From positions 2,291,301-2,355,300 of the forward strand of contig NZ_CP050192.1 of NCBI RefSeq assembly GCF_011694515.1: a DNA stretch of 64,000 bases, given 5' to 3'. The notes below the pieces were generated by a model. That model did no database searches. It had not been told where the DNA came from and saw only the letters and a program-made list of their open reading frames with translations. The translations under genes were made by a program, and so were the position numbers. The DNA comes from Mycobacterium sp. DL592 (GTDB taxonomy: Bacteria > Actinomycetota > Actinomycetes > Mycobacteriales > Mycobacteriaceae). Positions 28,386-37,076 of this stretch are shown piece after piece (position 1 is the stretch's first letter; every line of letters starts with the position of its first letter).

Positions 28386-29834
28386 ATGGGTGCTCTTGAC
28401 GTTTCACGGTGGCAGTTCGGCATTACGACCGTCTACCACTTCATTTTCGTACCGCTGACGATCGGGCTGGCTCCCTTGATCGCTGTGATGCAATCCGTGT
28501 GGGCCGTCACCGGCAATTCGGCGTGGTACCGGATGACCAAGTTCTTCGGCAAGATCTTCCTGATCAACTTCGCCATCGGCGTCGCCACCGGAATCGTCCA
28601 GGAGTTCCAGTTCGGCATGAACTGGAGCGAATATTCGCGCTTTGTCGGTGACATCTTCGGCGCGCCATTGGCGTTGGAGGCCCTGGTCGCCTTCTTCCTG
28701 GAATCCACCTTTATCGGACTGTGGATCTTCGGCTGGAACAGAATCCCCAAATGGCTGCATCTGACCTCGATCTGGCTGGTCGCATTCGCGGTCAACCTGT
28801 CGGCCTTCTTCATCATCACGGCCAACTCGTTCATGCAGCATCCGGTCGGCGCCCGCTACAACCCGGTGACCCGAAGGGCGGAGCTGCAGAGCATCACCGA
28901 ATTGTTCACCAACAACACCGGCGTCGCGGCGTTCTGGCATGCGGTGGCAGCGTCGTTCCTGACTGCGGCGACATTCGTTGCCGCAGTGTGCGCATGGTGG
29001 ATGGTGCGCGCCAAGGGAACTCCCGATGCCGCCGTGCTCTACCGGCCCGGCGCGATCCTGGGTGCCGGGGTAGCGATCGTCGCCTCGTTCGGACTGTTCT
29101 TCACCGGCGACGTCCAGGGCAAGCTGATGTTCCATCAGCAGCCGATGAAGATGGCCGCCGCGGAATCGCTGTGCCACACCGAACTCGACCCGAAGTTCTC
29201 GATCCTGACCGTCGGGACGCACAACAACTGTGACAGCATCACCCGCGTCATCGAGGTGCCCTACGTGCTGCCGTTCCTGGCCGAGGGCAAGTTCAGCGGG
29301 GTGACGCTGGAAGGCGCCAAAGACCTTCAGCAGCAATACCAACAGCGGTTCGGCCCGGACTGGTATGTGCCCAACCTGTTCGTCACGTACTGGTCGTTCC
29401 GCGCGATGATCGGCCTGATGGCGATCCCATTCCTGTTCGCCGTGAGCGTGCTGTGGCTCACCCGCCGCGGCCGCGTGCCCCAGCAGCGCTGGTTGTCGCG
29501 CTTCGCGGTGTGGACCATCCCGACACCGTTCCTGGCCTCGATCTCCGGCTGGGTGTTCACCGAGATGGGCCGGCAGCCATGGGTAGTGGCCCCCAATCCT
29601 GATGGCGACCAACTGGTTCGGCTCACCGTGCGCCAGGGGGTGTCGCTGCACGGGCCCGGCCTGGTGTGGGTGTCGCTGATCTCGTTCACCTTGATCTACG
29701 CCGTGCTCGCGGTGATCTGGTTCTACCTGATCCGGCGCTACGTGGTGGCCGGCCCGCAGGAGCACGACTCCGAGCCCGCGCCGCCGTCGCCGCCCGGCGA
29801 AGACGAGGTAGCCCCCCTGTCGTTCGCCTACTGA
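28386..29834 (+). CDS. cydA: Cytochrome bd quinol oxidase subunit I
   Basis: CydA carries the three haems of cytochrome bd, which reduces O2 with menaquinol and supports growth under low oxygen, nitric oxide or inhibition of the bcc-aa3 branch. The 482-residue protein has about nine helices. The N-terminus places His18 (TTVYHFIFVPLTIGLAPL), a haem b595 ligand, and the conserved quinol-side segment EMGRQPWVV lies near residue 395. The length is that of the short Q-loop type seen in actinobacteria. The ATG is preceded by GGGGAG at 28371. It is the first gene of cydA-B-D-C. Confidence 0.97.
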   Translation: MGALDVSRWQFGITTVYHFIFVPLTIGLAPLIAVMQSVWAVTGNSAWYRMTKFFGKIFLINFAIGVATGIVQEFQFGMNWSEYSRFVGDIFGAPLALEALVAFFLESTFIGLWIFGWNRIPKWLHLTSIWLVAFAVNLSAFFIITANSFMQHPVGARYNPVTRRAELQSITELFTNNTGVAAFWHAVAASFLTAATFVAAVCAWWMVRAKGTPDAAVLYRPGAILGAGVAIVASFGLFFTGDVQGKLMFHQQPMKMAAAESLCHTELDPKFSILTVGTHNNCDSITRVIEVPYVLPFLAEGKFSGVTLEGAKDLQQQYQQRFGPDWYVPNLFVTYWSFRAMIGLMAIPFLFAVSVLWLTRRGRVPQQRWLSRFAVWTIPTPFLASISGWVFTEMGRQPWVVAPNPDGDQLVRLTVRQGVSLHGPGLVWVSLISFTLIYAVLAVIWFYLIRRYVVAGPQEHDSEPAPPSPPGEDEVAPLSFAY

Positions 29835-29844
29835 GGAGGTGATC

Positions 29845-30888
29845 ATGAGCCTGCAGCAATTCTGGTTCGGCATCGTGGCGGTGCTGTTCCTGGGCTTCTT
29901 CGTCCTGGAGGGCTTCGACTTCGGTGTCGGGATGCTCATGGAGTGGCTCGGCCGAGCCGGCAAGGGAGACATCGAATCTCACCGCAGGGCCGTGCTGAAC
30001 ACGATCGGCCCGGTATGGGACGGCAACGAGGTCTGGCTGATCACCGCCGGCGGTGCCATGTTCGCGGCATTCCCGAACTGGTATGCCACCGTATTCTCCA
30101 GCCTCTACCTGCCGCTGCTGGTCATCCTGCTGGCGATGATCGCCCGCATCGTGGCGATCGAATGGCGCGGCAAGATCAACGATCCCCGGTGGCGGAGCTG
30201 GTGCGATATCGGCATCGCCGTGGGCTCCTGGCTACCGGCCATCCTGTGGGGAGTCGCGTTCGCCGTCCTGGTCAGCGGACTGCCCGTCGGCCCCGACAAG
30301 AACGTCACCGGACTGACGTTCACCGACGTGGTCAATCCGTACACCCTGTCGGGCGGCCTGGCCACCTGCGCACTGTTCCTGTTCCACGGCGCGGTGTTCC
30401 TGGCGCTCAAGACCGGCGGCGACGTCCGTCACGATGCCGTGCGGCTGGCACGCAAGCTCAGCGTTCCGACCTCGGCCCTGGTCGCCGGATTCGGCCTGTG
30501 GACACAACTGGCACACGGGAAGTCGTGGACGTGGGCGCTGGTCGCACTCGCCGTCGTCGCCCAGTTGGCAGCAGTGGCCGCCGTCGGTGCCGGCCGTGAA
30601 GGATGGGCGTTCCTGTCGACCACCATCGTGGTCGCAGCGGTCGTGGTCCTGCTGTTCGGCTGCCTCTACCCCAACCTGGTGCCGTCGACGATCGACCCGG
30701 CCTACAGCATCACCATCGTCAACGGTTCGTCGAGTCCGTACACCTTGAAGGTGATGACCTGGGCTGCAGTGATTTTCACTCCGCTCGTGCTGCTCTACCA
30801 GGGCTGGACCTACTGGGTGTTCCGGAAACGGATCTTCGCCGAGGCGATCCCGCCGTCCATCGGGCTGCCGCTGAGGCGGGTGCCCTGA
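29845..30888 (+). CDS. cydB: Cytochrome bd quinol oxidase subunit II
   Basis: CydB is the structural partner of CydA. The 347-residue protein has eight or nine helices and the CydB N-terminal signature FFVLEGFDFGVGML, plus NTIGPVWDGNEVWLITAGGAMFAAF. The ATG at 29845 has an excellent AGGAGGTGATC site directly after the cydA stop; a GTG two codons upstream lies inside that site and is unlikely. The gap to cydA is 10 bases. The stop TGA overlaps the proposed CTG start of cydD. Confidence 0.97.
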   Translation: MSLQQFWFGIVAVLFLGFFVLEGFDFGVGMLMEWLGRAGKGDIESHRRAVLNTIGPVWDGNEVWLITAGGAMFAAFPNWYATVFSSLYLPLLVILLAMIARIVAIEWRGKINDPRWRSWCDIGIAVGSWLPAILWGVAFAVLVSGLPVGPDKNVTGLTFTDVVNPYTLSGGLATCALFLFHGAVFLALKTGGDVRHDAVRLARKLSVPTSALVAGFGLWTQLAHGKSWTWALVALAVVAQLAAVAAVGAGREGWAFLSTTIVVAAVVVLLFGCLYPNLVPSTIDPAYSITIVNGSSSPYTLKVMTWAAVIFTPLVLLYQGWTYWVFRKRIFAEAIPPSIGLPLRRVP

Positions 30889-32555
30889 CCCGAGACGATC
30901 GACGGCGATCGGGCCCGCTTGATCCACGGCTGTGGCGGGCCTCCCCTGCGGTGCGCCCCTTCCTGGTCGCCAGCGTCGCGTGCGGGACCGTCGTCGCGGG
31001 CTGCGCGATCGGCGCCGCCGTGATCCTGGGTCACCTGGTGGCCGGTGTCATCACCGATCCGGCCACCCGCACCATCGGGCACTGGCGTTGGGAACTGGCA
31101 CTTCTGGTCACGCTGTGGGCGCTCCGCACCACCGCCCACTGGCTGCAGGGCAGGCTCGGTCAGCGCGGCGCCAGCGCGGTGATCGGCGACCTGGGCGGCC
31201 AGGTACTGAGCGCGGTGACCGCCCTGCCGCCTGCCGACCAACAGGCCCGGCGTGACGCGGCCGCGACCCTGGTGACCACCGGGCTGGACAAGCTGCGGCC
31301 CTACTTCACCGCCTACCTGCCCGCACTGTTCCTCGCGGTCGTCCTGACCCCGGCCAGCATCGCGGTCATCGCCTTCTACGACCTGCAGTCGGCCGTGATC
31401 GTCGTGATCGCCCTGCCGCTGATCCCGGTCTTCATGGTGCTCATCGGACTGGCCACCGCCGAACGCTCGGCGGCGGCGCTGACCGCGATGAGCACCCTGC
31501 AGGCCCGGCTGATGGACCTCATCGCCGGCATCCCGACCCTGCGGGCGCTCGGCAGGGCCGACGGGCCGGTCGACCGCATCGCGAAACTGGGCGCCGCTCA
31601 TCGGCGTTCGGCACTTGCGACCCTGCGGATCGCCTTCCTGTCGTCGTTGGTTCTCGAGCTCATCGCGACGTTGGGTGTCGCCCTGGTCGCCGTGAGCATC
31701 GGGTTGCGGCTGGTGTTCGGTGAGATGACGTTGGCCGCCGGCCTGACGGTTCTGCTGCTGGCGCCCGACGTATTCTGGCCGCTGCGCCGGGTCGGAGTGG
31801 AGTTCCACGCAGCACAGGACGGAAAGACCGCCGCCGACAACGCCTTCGCGCTGATCGAGCAGAGCACGACACCGCCGCGCGGTATCCGCACGGTGACCAC
31901 GAACGCCGTCACCATCGCACTCGAGGACGTCTCGGTGGCCGGACGCGACGGGTTGGCACCGGCACGACTGTCCGGCCGCTGCGAGCCGGGACAGGTCACC
32001 GTGTTGACCGGACCCAACGGCACGGGCAAGAGCACCACCTTGCAGCTCATCGCCGGTCTGGTCACGCCGGCGTCCGGACGAGTCACCGTCGAGGGTGTCG
32101 ACGTCGCCGACCTCGACCTCACATCGTGGTGGCGGCAACTCGTCTGGCTGGCACAGCGGCCGGTCGTCATCCCCGGCACCGTGGCAGCCAACCTGGCCCT
32201 GTTCGGCGAGCTTGCCGACGTCGAATCCGCTTGTTGCTCATCCGGTTTCGACGAGGTCATCGCCGCGTTGCCGAACGGCATGGACACCGTGCTGGGGCGG
32301 GCCGGGACCGGCCTGTCTCTGGGGCAACGGCAGCGCCTCGGCCTGGCCCGGGCACTCGCGTCACCGGCTCGGGTCCTGTTGCTCGACGAACCCACCGCAC
32401 ACCTGGATCAGGCCACCGAGGCGGCGGTGCTGGAGGCCATCGCCGCCCGGGCCGCTGACGGAGCGACGGTGGTGATGGTCGCGCACCACGACAGCGCGGT
32501 CGCGATCGCCGATCGCGTGATCACCATGCAGGCGGACCGCCATGCCCGGCTCTGA
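30885..32555 (+). CDS. cydD: ABC transporter CydD, needed for cytochrome bd assembly; probable CTG start
   Basis: CydDC is a heterodimeric ABC exporter of reduced thiols or a haem-binding complex, needed to assemble cytochrome bd. This 556-residue half-transporter has six helices. Walker A is GPNGTGKST, the signature LSLGQRQRLGLARAL and Walker B VLLLDEPTAHLD. The family N-terminus (GPLDPRLWRASPAVRPFLVAS) begins upstream of the first in-frame GTG (30951). A CTG at 30885 overlaps the cydB stop as CTGA, like the ATGA overlaps elsewhere, and gives LTRDDRRRSG. I take CTG as the start, with GTG 30951 (534 residues) as the alternative. Confidence 0.93.
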   Translation: MTRDDRRRSGPLDPRLWRASPAVRPFLVASVACGTVVAGCAIGAAVILGHLVAGVITDPATRTIGHWRWELALLVTLWALRTTAHWLQGRLGQRGASAVIGDLGGQVLSAVTALPPADQQARRDAAATLVTTGLDKLRPYFTAYLPALFLAVVLTPASIAVIAFYDLQSAVIVVIALPLIPVFMVLIGLATAERSAAALTAMSTLQARLMDLIAGIPTLRALGRADGPVDRIAKLGAAHRRSALATLRIAFLSSLVLELIATLGVALVAVSIGLRLVFGEMTLAAGLTVLLLAPDVFWPLRRVGVEFHAAQDGKTAADNAFALIEQSTTPPRGIRTVTTNAVTIALEDVSVAGRDGLAPARLSGRCEPGQVTVLTGPNGTGKSTTLQLIAGLVTPASGRVTVEGVDVADLDLTSWWRQLVWLAQRPVVIPGTVAANLALFGELADVESACCSSGFDEVIAALPNGMDTVLGRAGTGLSLGQRQRLGLARALASPARVLLLDEPTAHLDQATEAAVLEAIAARAADGATVVMVAHHDSAVAIADRVITMQADRHARL

Positions 32556-34185
32556 CCTGCTGCGGACAGCGCTGCCCCTGCTACGTCCGCGGCTGCCACG
32601 ACTGCTACTGGCCGTCACACTCGGCGCCCTGTCCCTGGGCAGCGCACTGGCCCTGGCCGGCGTCTCGGCGTGGCTGATCACCAGGGCGTGGCAGATGCCG
32701 CCGGTGCTCGACCTGTCGATCGCGGTGGTGGCGGTGCGCACGTTCGGCATCTCGCGCGGCGTCCTGGGCTACAGCGAACGGCTGGCCTCCCACGACACCG
32801 CACTGCGTGCCGCCGAGAACGCCCGCAGCGAGATCTACCGCAGGCTGGCGTACGGGCCGCCGGAGATCACCGCGCGGTTGCACGGCGGCGAACTGCTCAC
32901 CAGGGTCGGCGCCGACGTCGACACCCTGGCCGATGTCCTGGTGCGCGCCCTGGTCCCGATCGGCGTGGCCGTGGTTCTGGGCATCGCGGCGACGACCGTC
33001 ATCGCCCTGATCTCGCCCGCCGCGGCACTCGTGCTGGCGGCCTGCCTGCTGATCGCGGGGCTACTGGCACCCTGGCTGGCCGGCCGCGCGGTCCGCGCTT
33101 CCGAACAGGCGGCGCGCCGACACCATGCCGGCCGCGACACCGCGGCGATGACCGCGCTCGACCACGCGAGCGAACTCCGCGTCGCCGGGCGGCTGCCCGC
33201 GGTGATCGCCGAAGCATCGGCGCGCCAGCGTGATTGGGGTGCCGCGCTCGATCGCGCCGCCGCACCGGCAGCTCTGGCGGCAGCGGTACCGACCGCGGCG
33301 GTCGGGACCAGCGTGATCGGTGCGGTCGTGATCGGGATAACGCTCGCCGCGACCACCGCACCCACCACGCTGGCGGTGCTGATGTTGCTGCCGCTGTCGG
33401 CGTTCGAGGCCACCGGTGCGTTACCGGGCGCCGCGGTGGCACTGGCGCGGGCGCGCATCGCCGCGGCACACGTCGCCGACCTCGTACCCGCTGCCACCGC
33501 CGCCACCACCATCGCCACCCCGGCGACGACCCCGCACCTGCGCGCAGTGGACGTCCGGGCCGGCTACCCGGGCGGACCCGAACCGCCCAGTCTCACAATC
33601 GATCTCCCGCCCGGCACCCGGCTGGCGATCACCGGCCGAAGCGGTGTCGGCAAGACGGCACTGCTGATGACGCTGGCGGGCATACTGCCGCCGCGGAGCG
33701 GCGAGGTGACAATCGACGGTACTGCCACGGGAACCATGACGGAGTCCCAATTACGCAGCGCGGTATGCTTTTTCGCCGAGGACGCCCACCTGTTCGCCAC
33801 CACGGTGCGAGACAATATGCTCGTCGCCCGGGGTGACTGCACCGACCAGGAGCTCATGCACGCCCTCGGGGTGGTCGGCCTCGGAGACTGGCTGGCCGGG
33901 CTCACCGACGGATTGAACACCGTTTTGCTCGGGGGCGCCGCGGCGGTATCGGCCGGCCAGCGGCGCCGCCTGCTGCTGGCCCGGGTGCTGCTGTGCCCCG
34001 CGCCGGTGGTGCTGCTCGATGAACCGACCGAACATCTCGACGCGGCCGACGCACACCGCGTCCTGGCCGCACTGCTCAGCACGCGCAACGGTCTGATATC
34101 AGCATCGCGCACCGTTGTGGTCGCGACACACCAGCTAGGCGACGACATCACCTGTCCGCGACTATCGGTCAGCAACGACGGGTAA
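32542..34185 (+). CDS. cydC: ABC transporter CydC, needed for cytochrome bd assembly
   Basis: This is the second half of the CydDC complex, 547 residues with six helices and an ABC domain. Walker A is GRSGVGKTA, the signature is degenerate (AAVSAGQRRRLLLARVL), and Walker B is VVLLDEPTEHLD. The degenerate signature suggests asymmetric ATP hydrolysis in the heterodimer. Its ATG lies inside cydD, overlapping by 14 bases, so the two are made together. It is the last gene of the cyd operon and is followed after 10 bases by a DUF4190 membrane protein that may be read through. Confidence 0.95.
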   Translation: MPGSDLLRTALPLLRPRLPRLLLAVTLGALSLGSALALAGVSAWLITRAWQMPPVLDLSIAVVAVRTFGISRGVLGYSERLASHDTALRAAENARSEIYRRLAYGPPEITARLHGGELLTRVGADVDTLADVLVRALVPIGVAVVLGIAATTVIALISPAAALVLAACLLIAGLLAPWLAGRAVRASEQAARRHHAGRDTAAMTALDHASELRVAGRLPAVIAEASARQRDWGAALDRAAAPAALAAAVPTAAVGTSVIGAVVIGITLAATTAPTTLAVLMLLPLSAFEATGALPGAAVALARARIAAAHVADLVPAATAATTIATPATTPHLRAVDVRAGYPGGPEPPSLTIDLPPGTRLAITGRSGVGKTALLMTLAGILPPRSGEVTIDGTATGTMTESQLRSAVCFFAEDAHLFATTVRDNMLVARGDCTDQELMHALGVVGLGDWLAGLTDGLNTVLLGGAAAVSAGQRRRLLLARVLLCPAPVVLLDEPTEHLDAADAHRVLAALLSTRNGLISASRTVVVATHQLGDDITCPRLSVSNDG

Positions 34186-34195
34186 CGTGCTCACC

Positions 34196-34714
34196 ATGAC
34201 TGAGCCCTCCAACACGCCTCAGCAACCGGCTCCGCCGCCGTACCCATACCCGTACCCCTACCCGAGCGGGCCATACCAGGGCTATCCCCCGCCGCCGCCA
34301 CAGCCATACGCCGGTTACACGCCCCCACCCGCCGCTCCACGCAACGGGCTGGGCGTCGCGGCGCTGGTTACCGCGATCGTCGCGCTGGTGTCGTCGTTCA
34401 CCGTCGTCGGCGGCGTCGTCCTGGGCATCGTGGCCGTCATCATCGGGTTCGCCGCGCGCGGGCGCGTCAAGCGGGGTGAGGCCGACAACGGCGGAATCGC
34501 CCTGGCGGGCGTGGTACTCGGATTCGTGGCCATCATCATCGGCCTGGTCTTCATCGTCATCTACGTCAACGCGTTGAAGGACACCGGTGTCGGCGACTAC
34601 TTCGACTGCCTGAGCAAGGCCGGCCCGGACAAAACCGCTCAGCGGCTCTGCGAGAACGAGTTCCGCCAGTCCGTGGAGAACCAGTTCAGCGTCACCCTGA
34701 CGCCGACGCCATAG
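34196..34714 (+). CDS. Proline/tyrosine-rich DUF4190 membrane protein
   Basis: This is a 172-residue protein. The first 45 residues are a low-complexity proline/tyrosine tract with PYPYPYPYPS and YPPPPPQPY blocks, followed by two membrane helices (about 50-80 and 95-125) with the polar RGRVKRGEADNGGIALAG loop typical of DUF4190. The C-terminal part is extracellular or periplasmic and contains two cysteines that may pair. Such proteins occur throughout actinobacteria without known function. The ATG at 34196 is preferred to the GTG at 34187. Its last 23 bases overlap the end of the convergent gene. Confidence 0.8.
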   Translation: MTEPSNTPQQPAPPPYPYPYPYPSGPYQGYPPPPPQPYAGYTPPPAAPRNGLGVAALVTAIVALVSSFTVVGGVVLGIVAVIIGFAARGRVKRGEADNGGIALAGVVLGFVAIIIGLVFIVIYVNALKDTGVGDYFDCLSKAGPDKTAQRLCENEFRQSVENQFSVTLTPTP

Positions 34715-36116
34715 CCGCGGTCATCTGCCGCCGCCGAGGCATGAACTCCAACGACAGCAACACCACCAGCAGCGGCAGCACCTGGCTCATCGACAGCAGT
34801 ACATAGCGGCGATCGCCAAGGGCATGGAACTTCCGCAGGTAGCGATACAGGGACTCCAGTGCGATCAATGAGTCGCCGAGGTGGATCGCGGTGTAGAAGA
34901 AGCTGCTCAGCGGCCCGCGTTCCTTGTCGTTGAAGATCTCCGGGAACGCCGCGAACGCCAGCGAGAGTCGTTGCGCGCCAGCGGCTTTCATCGCCTCGAT
35001 CATGTCGACCGACAGTCGTTCGTCGATTCCGTTGGGCGCACCTCGGCGACGCCACGGCACATCGAGGGTGACGTCGCTGCCACCCCCGGCCACCGCGTAG
35101 CGGTGAAAGCCCTGCACCCGACCGGAAGCGTCGCGGGCGACGATGAGCAGGATGCCCGGGTAACGGCCGGTGAGGGCACCATCGAGGATCATCGAGAACC
35201 CGCGCTCGGTGCGCGAGCCCTTCACCGACGACAACAGGATGTCGGTCAGCTCGGCGATCTGGGCGTCGTCGAGATCCTGTTCGGCGACGATCTCGGTGGT
35301 CATCCCGAAGTTGTGGGTGCGCTGCACGGCCTGGCGCAGATTACGGAATCGGCGCCCGACCATGTCGAACGCCGCGACGTCGATGACCACGTCACGTCCG
35401 ATGGGAACCGGGCGCAGGGTCTGGCCCACCGTCGCCGGATCGGTCCACAGTCCCAGACGGCGTTGGCTGCACCCCAGGATCACAACCCGCCAACCGTGCG
35501 CGTGGCACATCGTCACGAAGTCGGCGACGAGCTCCTCGAACCGGGTGTCGTCACCGATCGGGTCCCCGCTGACGACCGCGTATCCCAGCCGTGTGCGGTA
35601 GGCGATGGCCGCCGTGCCGTCCGCGCTGAAGTGGTAGCTCTTCTGTGCCAGCATCGCGAACGGCGCCAACGGGTCGCCGCTTGTCTGGGAGACCAGCGCC
35701 CAGATCCTCGGCAGTTCCTCGGGCTGCGGCCGCATCGTGGTGGGCCACATCAGCACCAGTCCCGAAGCGGCGATCAAAACGTTGCCCAGCACGTCGAACG
35801 CCACGATGTGGGCCCCCAAGCCCGCCAACACCGCTACCCCGGCGCCTGCAGCGTGCGCGGCGGTCACCGGCCGGCCTAAGAAGATCCCGCGTGCGATCAG
35901 GGTGACCGCGGCCAGAATGGTCAGGGACCAGGCCAGCCTCCCGTCGGCGTGCCAGTTCTCGTGGTGGTGGGAGCGGGCCAGCAGGGTGACCAGCCAGCTG
36001 GCCGCGATGAGAAGACCGAGTGCCCCGGTCCAACGGGCAGCCGGAGAGTCGACGTGCATGACCACCCGCTCGCGCGCGCGTAAGCGCGGCGCGACCTGCA
36101 GCGGCGGCTCGGTCAT
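34692..36116 (-). CDS. Membrane protein with phosphatidylglycerol lysyltransferase-like (DUF2156) domain
   Basis: This 474-residue homologue of Rv1619 begins with about five helices (residues 30-130). A cytoplasmic GNAT-like DUF2156 domain follows, the catalytic fold of MprF/LysX-type lipid aminoacylases. Markers include SADGTAAIAYRTRLGYAVVSGDPIG, RVVILGCSQRRLGL and LRQAVQRTHNFGM. A C-terminal helix (MSQVLPLLVVLLSL) follows the domain, which is unusual for this family. No lysyl-tRNA synthetase part is fused, unlike LysX. Its substrate is unknown; aminoacylation of phosphatidylglycerol or another lipid is plausible but not shown. The ATG at 36116 follows the preceding tesB by about 57 bases. 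Confidence 0.8.
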   Translation of the reverse strand: MTEPPLQVAPRLRARERVVMHVDSPAARWTGALGLLIAASWLVTLLARSHHHENWHADGRLAWSLTILAAVTLIARGIFLGRPVTAAHAAGAGVAVLAGLGAHIVAFDVLGNVLIAASGLVLMWPTTMRPQPEELPRIWALVSQTSGDPLAPFAMLAQKSYHFSADGTAAIAYRTRLGYAVVSGDPIGDDTRFEELVADFVTMCHAHGWRVVILGCSQRRLGLWTDPATVGQTLRPVPIGRDVVIDVAAFDMVGRRFRNLRQAVQRTHNFGMTTEIVAEQDLDDAQIAELTDILLSSVKGSRTERGFSMILDGALTGRYPGILLIVARDASGRVQGFHRYAVAGGGSDVTLDVPWRRRGAPNGIDERLSVDMIEAMKAAGAQRLSLAFAAFPEIFNDKERGPLSSFFYTAIHLGDSLIALESLYRYLRKFHALGDRRYVLLSMSQVLPLLVVLLSLEFMPRRRQMTAAMASASG

Positions 36117-36173
36117 TGCACCTTCCCCCAGGTTCAACAACGTCCTTCAAACAGGTAAACAGTACGCCTGCGG

Positions 36174-37076
36174 TCAGGGATTACTCGGGAAGTGCTTGAC
36201 GATCCCCTCCTGGACGACCGTCGCCACCACCTCGCCCGCGCGGCTGAAGAAGTGCCCGGTGCCCAGCCCGCGGGACTCGGCGGCCACCGGCGAACCCGTC
36301 GAATACAGCACCCACTCGGAGAAGTCGACCTGCCGATGGAACCAGATCGAATGGTTGATGGTGACGGCGAAGATCCGGTCCCACCCCCAGGACAGCCCGT
36401 GCGTCGTGATGATCGAGTCCAACACCGTGGTGTCCGAGGAGTACACCATCGCGGCGGTGTGCAGCGTCGGATCCTCGGGCATCACACCGTCGGCCTTGAG
36501 CCAGACCCGGTTGTGGGCCAGTTGCCCGCCCTTGTCCCGCATCACCCAGGCGGGATCGTTGGTGTAGCGCCATTCGATCGGCCGCAGCGCGGTGACGAAA
36601 TGCGGCACGACCTCCTCGTATCCGACGAGCAGATCGTCGATCGTCGGCAGGGTGGCCGGGTCGGGCAGGTCGGCAGGCATCTCGGTGTTGTGCTCCAGCC
36701 CGCGCCCGCCGGCCAGGTAGGACACCAGGGCGGTGGCCAGCAGCTTGCCGTCCTGGATGGCGTCGACGCGCCGATTGGCGAAACGACGCTCGTCGCGCAG
36801 CCGGACCACGTGGAACTCGATGTCGGCGGCCGGGTCGCCACCGGCGATGAAGTGCACCGACAACGCCGTGGGCGGCAGGTCGTGAGCGAGGGTTCTGGTG
36901 GCGGCGACGAAGGCCTGGGCCATCAACTGCCCGCCGAAGGTCCGCACCGGATTCTTGCGCGGATGGGCCCCGGCGAACACGTCGTCACCGATGGGACGAA
37001 GGTCGAGAATGGCCAGCAGGTCGTCGAGGTCCGCGCTGGCCAAGTCTGGCTCCCGGGGTCTAGTGGTCGTCCTCAC
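36174..37076 (-). CDS. tesB: Acyl-CoA thioesterase II
   Basis: TesB hydrolyses medium- and long-chain acyl-CoA to free acid and CoA in the cytoplasm. The 300-residue double hot-dog protein corresponds to tesB1 of M. tuberculosis (Rv1618). Seen are FGGQLMAQAFVAATRTL in the first hot-dog and, in the second, SSDTTVLDSIITTHGLSW and SIWFHRQVDFSEWVLYSTGSP, with the Asp-Thr-Gln type catalytic positions in place. The GTG start overlaps the end of pyk by 17 bases, so they share a transcript. Confidence 0.93.
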   Translation of the reverse strand: MRTTTRPREPDLASADLDDLLAILDLRPIGDDVFAGAHPRKNPVRTFGGQLMAQAFVAATRTLAHDLPPTALSVHFIAGGDPAADIEFHVVRLRDERRFANRRVDAIQDGKLLATALVSYLAGGRGLEHNTEMPADLPDPATLPTIDDLLVGYEEVVPHFVTALRPIEWRYTNDPAWVMRDKGGQLAHNRVWLKADGVMPEDPTLHTAAMVYSSDTTVLDSIITTHGLSWGWDRIFAVTINHSIWFHRQVDFSEWVLYSTGSPVAAESRGLGTGHFFSRAGEVVATVVQEGIVKHFPSNP

